In this document: piece by piece, positions 58,876 through 64,000 of the stretch
Position numbering within the stretch: position 1 is the first letter of the stretch
Layout of the letters: each line of letters opens with the position of its first letter
NCBI RefSeq assembly: GCF_004014855.1
Contig: NZ_CP034930.1
Location: 372,001-436,000 of the forward strand
Reading direction: 5' to 3'
Source: Apibacter raozihei
GTDB lineage: Bacteria; Bacteroidota; Bacteroidia; Flavobacteriales; Weeksellaceae
Length of the DNA stretch: 64,000 nucleotides
The notes under the pieces: model-generated
Database searches by the model: none
Told to the model about the DNA's origin: nothing
What the model saw: the letters and a program-made list of their open reading frames with translations, nothing else
Position numbers and translations under genes: made by a program

Positions 58876-59598
58876 ATGAGAATTATACCCGCCATTGATA
58901 TAATTAACGGTAAGTGCGTACGACTCACCAAAGGTGATTATTCTACGGAAAAAATATACAGGGAAGATCCTTTAGATGCTGCCAAAGAATTTGAAGATGC
59001 TGGAATCAGCTATTTGCATCTAGTTGATTTGGACGGTGCAAAATCCAGCCGAATTATTAACTATAAAACCTTGTATAAAATAGCTTCTCAAACTTCTTTA
59101 AAAATTGATTTTGGAGGAGGGTTGAAAAGTGATGAGGATCTGAAAATAGCATTTGAAAACGGTGCTTCACAAATAACAGGCGGAAGTATTGCCGTAAAAA
59201 ATTCTGAGATATTTAAATCCTGGCTGACAACCTACGGGAATGACAAGATTATTTTAGGAGCCGATTGTGATAATCGTATGATTGCCACTCAAGGTTGGCT
59301 GGAATCTTCATCTTTGGAGGTCACGGATTTTATTCAAAAATATGAAACCCTGGGGGTAAAATATGTAATTTGTACAGATATATCTAAAGACGGAATGTTG
59401 GAAGGTACGTCTAACGAACTATATAAGGAAATTTTAGATAAAACTTCTGTAAAACTTATTGCCAGCGGTGGGGTTTCTTCTATGGATGATTTATACACAC
59501 TTAGAGAAATGGGATGCGAAGGTGCCATTGTAGGTAAAGCAATTTATGAAGGTAAAATCCGTATTCAGGATCTAAATTCATTTAATACGAAACAATAA
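58876..59598 (+). CDS. hisA: ProFAR isomerase (phosphoribosylformimino-5-aminoimidazole carboxamide ribotide isomerase)
   Basis: A 240-residue beta/alpha barrel: [25 protein letters not shown] with the first catalytic Asp, [35 protein letters not shown], then the second Asp in [14 protein letters not shown] and [12 protein letters not shown]. Steady length and motifs. Fourth pathway step. hisF begins 30 bp downstream. Confidence 0.95.
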   Translation: MRIIPAIDIINGKCVRLTKGDYSTEKIYREDPLDAAKEFEDAGISYLHLVDLDGAKSSRIINYKTLYKIASQTSLKIDFGGGLKSDEDLKIAFENGASQITGGSIAVKNSEIFKSWLTTYGNDKIILGADCDNRMIATQGWLESSSLEVTDFIQKYETLGVKYVICTDISKDGMLEGTSNELYKEILDKTSVKLIASGGVSSMDDLYTLREMGCEGAIVGKAIYEGKIRIQDLNSFNTKQ

Positions 59599-59628
59599 TT
59601 AGAATTAACAACTTAATACTCTTAGATT

Positions 59629-60387
59629 TTGCTAAAAAAACGTATTATACCCTGTCTGGACATAAAAAACGGAAGAACGGTTAAAGGAATCAATTTTGTT
59701 AGCCTTATTGATGCCGGAGATCCGGTAGAACTGGCAAAAGCGTATGTTAATCAGGGAGCCGATGAATTGGTATTCTTAGATATAACCGCTACGATAGAAA
59801 ACCGCTCAACCTTATTACATCTGGTAGAAAGAATTGCTCATGAAATTAATATACCCTTTACCGTAGGTGGAGGAATTAATTCTGTCGATGATGTTTCTTC
59901 TCTTATAAAAGCTGGAGCCGATAAAGTAAGTATAAATTCTTCTGCTGTAAAAAGGCCTGAATTGATTTCTGAAATTGCCTCGCAATTTGGTAATCAGTGT
60001 GTAGTAGTAGCCATTGATACCAAACATGAAAATGACGGATGGAAAGTTTACACTCATGGCGGGCGTACTCCCACTCCTTTATTTACTATCGACTGGGCTA
60101 AAAAAGCGGAAGAATTAGGCGCAGGTGAAATACTGCTCACTTCCATGAACAATGATGGCACTAAAAATGGATTTGCTATTAATATAACCGGAGAAGTTGC
60201 CTCACAAGTCAATATACCAGTAATCGCTTCGGGAGGTGCAGGTAGCGAAGAACATTTTTCTGATATATTTATTCGAACAAGTGCATCGGCAGCACTTGCT
60301 GCCAGCATTTTTCATTTTAATGAAATTCCGATTCCCAGATTAAAAAGTTTCCTTGCTTATAAAAACATCCCGGTGCGTCAAAGCTAA
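59629..60387 (+). CDS. hisF: Imidazole glycerol phosphate synthase, cyclase subunit (TTG start)
   Basis: A 252-residue barrel homologous to HisA. Its natural start aligns with a TTG codon at 59629 (protein [22 protein letters not shown]); no in-frame ATG lies at the proper place, so TTG is the likely start. Catalytic Asp residues are in CLDIKNG and in the [13 protein letters not shown] motif. Phosphate-binding loops are [13 protein letters not shown] and [12 protein letters not shown]. It works with HisH. The next gene in line is not hisI but a YjbR-like gene 83 bp later. Confidence 0.94.
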   Translation: MLKKRIIPCLDIKNGRTVKGINFVSLIDAGDPVELAKAYVNQGADELVFLDITATIENRSTLLHLVERIAHEINIPFTVGGGINSVDDVSSLIKAGADKVSINSSAVKRPELISEIASQFGNQCVVVAIDTKHENDGWKVYTHGGRTPTPLFTIDWAKKAEELGAGEILLTSMNNDGTKNGFAINITGEVASQVNIPVIASGGAGSEEHFSDIFIRTSASAALAASIFHFNEIPIPRLKSFLAYKNIPVRQS

Positions 60388-60470
60388 TAATGAATTGAAA
60401 TAAAGATCTCATAACAGATAATTTTCAATGGAACAATAAATAAATTGATAACTTACTTTATATTTTTAAA

Positions 60471-60842
60471 ATGGATATTGAAGCGTTCAGAGATTATTGC
60501 TTATCCGTAAAAGGGGCTACTGAAAGTTTTCCTTTCAATGATAATACTCTTGTATTTAAAGTAATGAATAAAATGTTTGCTTATGGCTCTATTGACCCAA
60601 AAGATGGTGAACTTAATTTTAATATGAAATGTAATTCTGACATGAGTATTGACTTGAGAGAAAAATATTGCGGAATATGCAAAGGAAAACATACGACTTC
60701 TAATTTATGGAATGCAGTATACCTGAATAGAGATGTACCTGATTCACTTATCAAAGAACTTATACAACATTCAGTGGTAGAAGTAATAAAAAAATTACCT
60801 AAAACAAAACAAGCTGAATATCGCCAATTAAATCATAAATAA
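60471..60842 (+). CDS. MmcQ/YjbR family protein inserted in the his operon
   Basis: A 123-residue protein with the CyaY-like fold of the MmcQ/YjbR family: IEAFRDYCLSVKGATESFPFNDNTLVFKVMNKMFAYGSIDP, then FNMKCNSDMSIDLREKYCGICKGKHTTSNLWNAVYLNRDVPDSLIKELIQHSVVEVIKKLPKTKQAEY. A DNA-binding role has been proposed for relatives, but no function is proven. It lies between hisF and hisIE on the same strand with short gaps (83 and 23 bp), so it is likely transcribed with the pathway though not a histidine enzyme by family. Confidence 0.85.
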   Translation: MDIEAFRDYCLSVKGATESFPFNDNTLVFKVMNKMFAYGSIDPKDGELNFNMKCNSDMSIDLREKYCGICKGKHTTSNLWNAVYLNRDVPDSLIKELIQHSVVEVIKKLPKTKQAEYRQLNHK

Positions 60843-60865
60843 CTTATATTATTATTATTAATCAA

Positions 60866-61465
60866 ATGAATATAGATTTTACTAAAAGTAACGGATTAGT
60901 TCCTGTAATTATACAGGATTATTTAACATTGCAGGTGCTCATGCTGGGCTATATGAACGAGGAAGCCTTTGAAAAGACAAAAAATGAAGGTAAAGTAACC
61001 TTTTTTAGTCGTAGTAAAAACCGTCTTTGGACTAAAGGAGAAACATCTAAAAATTTCCTATGGGTTAAAGATATAAAACTTGATTGCGATAAGGACACCC
61101 TTTTAATTAAGGTTTTACCAGACGGTCCCACCTGCCACACAGGAAGCTATTCTTGTTTTGACGAACAAACTTCACAAGGATTTGTTTATGAATTACAAGA
61201 TATCATAAACCGTAGAATTAATGAAAAAACAGAAAATTCTTATACTTATAAGTTGTATCAGCGTGGAATAAACAAGGTGGCTCAAAAAGTTGGAGAAGAG
61301 GCTGTGGAAGTTGTAATTGAAGCTAAAGACAATGACGATAATCTTTTTAAAAATGAAGCGGCTGATTTATTATACCACTATTTAATATTACTAAAAGCTA
61401 AAGGTTTTAAACTCGAAGATATTGAAAATGTATTAATGAACAGACACAGGGATAAAAAAAGATAA
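60866..61465 (+). CDS. hisIE: Bifunctional phosphoribosyl-AMP cyclohydrolase / phosphoribosyl-ATP pyrophosphatase
   Basis: A 199-residue fusion. HisI (1-105): VIIQDYLTLQVLMLGYMNEEAFEKTK, VTFFSRSKNRLWTKGETSKNFL and zinc-site DGPTCHTGSYSCF. HisE (about 110-199): ELQDIINRR, then YTYKLYQRGINKVAQKVGEEAVEVVIEAKD and EAADLLYHYLILLKAKG. Steps 2 and 3 of the pathway. It is the last his gene, and its stop codon overlaps the arm of a hairpin at 61463-61496. Confidence 0.95.
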   Translation: MNIDFTKSNGLVPVIIQDYLTLQVLMLGYMNEEAFEKTKNEGKVTFFSRSKNRLWTKGETSKNFLWVKDIKLDCDKDTLLIKVLPDGPTCHTGSYSCFDEQTSQGFVYELQDIINRRINEKTENSYTYKLYQRGINKVAQKVGEEAVEVVIEAKDNDDNLFKNEAADLLYHYLILLKAKGFKLEDIENVLMNRHRDKKR

Positions 61466-61496
61466 GCTGTAAAGGGATATGGGCCTTTACAGCTTA
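61463..61496 (+). terminator. Hairpin at the end of the his operon
   Basis: A perfect 13-bp stem (TAAGCTGTAAAGG and complement) with an 8-nt loop includes the hisIE stop codon. There is no U tract, so it may stabilise the 3' end rather than terminate by itself. Confidence 0.6.
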
Positions 61497-62021
61497 CTAA
61501 AGTAGTAACTTAAAAAGATAGTTTTTTTGAAAATTCAATGTTTAGTTTTTATTATTTTATCTATATCTTGTGTTCATAATTACATTCAGTAAGTCAAAAC
61601 ATTGAATTCAATTTTAAATTATACCAAATTAATTAGTGCTAACATTACCTGTTTTTCTATAACACAAAATTAGACTTATTTCTTTGGGTTTAATTACATA
61701 AAACTTCCCGATGTTTACATAAATCCGCCTTTTTCAAAATAAAAAAAGTAAAAAGAAAGAGCTACATCTATGAGCCTGATTAAAAAAACCAAACTGATAG
61801 ATGTAGCTCTTAGTAATTCAATGTATTCTAATTATTAATATAATTTATACCCTTTTTAATTATACTAGATTATAAATTCATTGAATAGTTATATATAGAT
61901 GATTAGTGTTAAAATCTATAATAAATCAAACCTCGTTTTCATTCATTCTGACAAAATTCATCTTACATTTAAACACTTTATGGTCTTATTATCTTATTTA
62001 ATACTCAACACTTATATTGAC
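61497..62021. other. Intergenic region after the his operon
   Basis: 525 bp of AT-rich sequence with one notable inverted repeat (61757-61811). No gene was recognised. A short plus-strand frame near 61899 is antisense to the araC gene end and has no coding character. Confidence 0.55.
61757..61811. repeat. 15-bp perfect inverted repeat in the gap after the his operon
   Basis: The arms AAGAGCTACATCTAT (61757-61771) and ATAGATGTAGCTCTT (61797-61811) enclose a 25-nt A-rich loop. There is no T tract on either side, so it does not look like a simple terminator. Confidence 0.7.
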
Positions 62022-62891
62022 TTATTTAGCGATATTTTCTTTTCTTATTTTCCCAGGTGTAATTCCAAAATAGGATTTACAAAATTCATTGAGATGTGCC
62101 GGTGAGGCGAAACCGAATTCTAAACTTATTTCTTTTAAAGTTTTATGAGTACAGTTTATCTCATGATAGATATTCTTAGCTCTTTGTTCCTTTAACCATT
62201 GGGATGGAGGAACATTAAAAGCTTTTTTAAATCTTTTTTCAAATCCCGAGACACTATAATGGGTCAAATCTGCCAAATCCTTGACCGTTTTAGCCTTGTA
62301 ATGATTTAAAAGTATCTGATTAGAGAAACTGGTATCATTAGTCAGCAAAGGATAAAAAAACCCCAACAACTCTTTCTTAGGATAATAGCCTCTTAAAATA
62401 AAAAACAATTCTTTAAGTTTTATTTCAAATAACGAGATACATTTTAGTCCGTCTTTTACTATAATGTATAACAGCTGCATATAACTTTGTAAAATTTCGT
62501 TGCCTTGAAGTGTGGTTTGTTCTTCCAGATCGGAAACATTTTCATCTTTCAGAAGTCTTTCAATTGAATATCTGTCGCACAATTTTATATGCGATCGGAG
62601 TCTAAGTACACAAATAGATGTATCTTTTTCCGCTTTTGATACAAATTTTGTTCCAGCCGGAAGAATTATAGCTTTCGACTGTGATAAATTTTCTCCCGAG
62701 AAGCCGTTAAACAAAAATTTAATTTTTCCTTTAACAACGTATACTATTTTATTTTCCTGAGTTGAAATATCCCAATTTTCATTCTTATGTAAATCCACCA
62801 CTTCTATCAAAGGGTTAGCTCCGTCATCGTAGTTACGACAAGAAATATGCTCCTTTGTATAAAGTAATTCAATATCTTTACTTCCCTGCAT
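62022..62891 (-). CDS. AraC-family transcriptional regulator (cupin-type N-domain)
   Basis: A 289-residue protein. The N-terminal sensing domain has the cupin-like strand NKIVYVVKGKIKFLFNG and AIILPAGTKFVSKAEKDTSICVLRLRSH. The C-terminal HTH pair (about 190-289) has TVKDLADLTHYSVSGFEKRFKKAFNVPPSQWLKEQRA and LKEISLEFGFASPAHLNEFCKSYFGITPGKIRKE. Such single AraC genes in Bacteroidetes control nearby or distant transport or metabolic operons. No neighbour suggests the target: a 687-bp gap lies upstream and the his-operon end is downstream. It ends six codons after the AraC signature. Confidence 0.82.
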   Translation of the reverse strand: MQGSKDIELLYTKEHISCRNYDDGANPLIEVVDLHKNENWDISTQENKIVYVVKGKIKFLFNGFSGENLSQSKAIILPAGTKFVSKAEKDTSICVLRLRSHIKLCDRYSIERLLKDENVSDLEEQTTLQGNEILQSYMQLLYIIVKDGLKCISLFEIKLKELFFILRGYYPKKELLGFFYPLLTNDTSFSNQILLNHYKAKTVKDLADLTHYSVSGFEKRFKKAFNVPPSQWLKEQRAKNIYHEINCTHKTLKEISLEFGFASPAHLNEFCKSYFGITPGKIRKENIAK

Positions 62892-63578
62892 TAGTTTTAT
62901 CTCAACTTATAGTATAAACTATTATCGTTTAAAATATTTCAATAATCCACATTCTTTATTCTATAATAAAAATTCAAACAAATTATTTAAATTTTTATTA
63001 ATATATCTTAATATTTACTAAATAGCTATTTAACAAACACTAAAATTACAATCAGGCAATTAAATTAATTATAAAAAAAATAGTTATACACAATAATGTA
63101 GACAAAAGTAAACAAAAAGCCTATACGAAACAAGCATATAGCTAACAATTTGTAATAAAATCTAAACATTTTCAAAAAAAATGACAGATAAATTATCATA
63201 TTTTACTCTCATTTATTTCATTAATTAAATATATTAAAATACAACTAAGCTTCTAATTACATATTTAATAAAAAAAAATAACAAAAATTTCTATATTGGC
63301 AACTAAATATTTTAACATATATTCAATATTATCTGCATAAAAAACAAATTAATTTAATTACATCCCCTAATTAATTAGAACTTTTACAAAAAATTCAATC
63401 ATTTAATACGTTACACTACTAAAAAAACACCTCATTTACGAATAATTTATATTTTAAAGAAAAAATAAAAAAATTACGAAAATATAAATATTACATAAAA
63501 TTCAACTTATCCGTAAAATATTATAAATTAATATGAAGTTAATATTTTTAATTTATTAAGCTATAGAAAAATTTTATT
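62892..63578. other. AT-rich intergenic gap between araC and ligA
   Basis: 687 bp, visibly the most AT-rich part of the window, with many A and T runs. One DnaA-box match TTATACACA (63084-63092) is present, but no cluster. No gene, tRNA or hairpin terminator was recognised. Confidence 0.5.
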
Positions 63579-64000
63579 TTATTGTTTTATTAATTCAAGA
63601 AACTCGTATTCATCTAAAATTTGAACAGTTCCAAGTTGTTGTGCCTTTTTCAACTTAGATCCGGCTTTTTCGCCAACGATCAAATAATTTAAATTTTTAC
63701 TTACAGACGATACATTTTTCCCACCATGCTCTTCAACCATCTCTTCTGCTCTTTCTCTGGTAAATGCTGTTAGTTTTCCTGTAAATAAAAATGTCTTATT
63801 TTCAAGAACATCCGACACCTGTGAATTTATTTCTTCAGACTCAAATTTAAGGCCAGCCTCTTTTAATTTACGTATAACTTCCAGATGTTTGGGTTCTTTG
63901 AAATACTCCTGAATACTTACAGCTATTTTTTCACCGACATCATCTGTATGTATCAATTCTTCTAACGTTGCTTCTCTTAACTTTTCAATATTTTTAAATC
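63579..64000 (-). CDS. ligA: NAD-dependent DNA ligase, C-terminal part (5' end outside window)
   Basis: The frame is open to base 64000 on the minus strand and stops at 63579. Visible residues are the last helix-hairpin-helix (FKNIEKLREATLEELIHTDDVGEKIA) and the BRCT domain (LENKTFLFTGKLTAFTRERAEEMVEEHGGKNVSSVSKNLNYLIVGEKAGSKLKKAQQLGTVQILDEYEFLELI). Both match the end of bacterial LigA, which seals Okazaki nicks with NAD+. The adenylation and OB domains lie beyond the window. Identity is firm from this domain order. Confidence 0.9.
   Translation of the reverse strand, partial: FKNIEKLREATLEELIHTDDVGEKIAVSIQEYFKEPKHLEVIRKLKEAGLKFESEEINSQVSDVLENKTFLFTGKLTAFTRERAEEMVEEHGGKNVSSVSKNLNYLIVGEKAGSKLKKAQQLGTVQILDEYEFLELIKQ

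Noticed and set aside
61899-62105. Small plus-strand protein gene at the end of araC
   Set aside because: It is largely antisense to the araC 3' end, lacks a promoter box and has no recognisable protein features.
62892-63578. Replication origin
   Set aside because: Only one DnaA box match was found and no dnaA/dnaN/gidA-type neighbour. AT-richness alone is not enough.

Overview
The window looks like a chromosome segment from a low-GC member of Bacteroidota, class Flavobacteriia. The sequence is strongly AT-rich. Several genes are preceded by the Bacteroidetes -7 box TAnnTTTG, in the best cases with TTG/TTTG 18-20 bp upstream. The gene content also fits: pdhA-pdhC without pdhB, a free-standing MetH homocysteine domain, YceI pairs, an XrtK/MSEP-CTERM pair and a nine-cistron his operon. 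The family may be Weeksellaceae-like; the genus cannot be told from this sequence.

Layout. 1-564: C-terminal end of a protein resembling a catalytically degenerate M1 aminopeptidase. 650-7356 (minus): iron/siderophore-type operon with two half-size ABC transporters, a SIP-type ferric-siderophore reductase, a methyltransferase, a membrane protein and an AraC regulator, with a paralogous AraC gene divergent at 7488. 8654-13575: two YceI proteins (one exported, one cytosolic) around an NAD(P)-binding protein and a YgiD-like dioxygenase, then an AraC regulator, an acetyltransferase and a cyclophilin-like lipoprotein. 13710-19438: homocysteine methyltransferase, exported superoxide dismutase, Hsp20, DedA, a dicarboxylate/amino acid symporter and an S1/P1 nuclease. 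19577-24431 (minus): three unusual membrane/lipid-type genes, namely an ICMT-PAP2-Lgt triple fusion, an unknown partner, and a transporter fused to a hotdog thioesterase. 24561-31257 (minus): a complete CecR/YbhGFSR-like drug efflux operon with its own TolC. 31406-33612: Crp/Fnr regulator and two redox-type genes. 34090-39401: pdhA, pdhC, ndk, cdd, metF, folB and tRNA-Cys. 39576-40042: a frameshifted HAD gene. 40202-43580: exosortase XrtK and its single MSEP-CTERM substrate. 43615-53593: thiolase, a frameshifted DUF981 gene, GbsR/DUF2071, DUF4184 plus a ferredoxin reductase, lipoproteins, an HSDR_N-type nuclease-like gene, holA and small enzymes. 53750-61465: his operon with a leader peptide and transcription attenuator. 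62022-64000: AraC regulator, a long AT-rich gap and the C-terminal end of ligA.

How the genes work together. The clearest circuits are these: (i) his biosynthesis controlled by a five-His leader peptide and a terminator/antiterminator switch; (ii) the TetR-controlled ABC-2 efflux pump, with a palindrome over its -33 box; (iii) iron-siderophore uptake and reduction under PchR-like AraC control; (iv) XrtK processing the protein encoded by the overlapping next gene. The 19.5-24.4 kb block is the best candidate for an undescribed membrane-lipid system. Two genes (39576-40042 and 45117-45825) carry frameshifts that are either real lesions or assembly errors. I saw no CRISPR array, IS element, rRNA or prophage.
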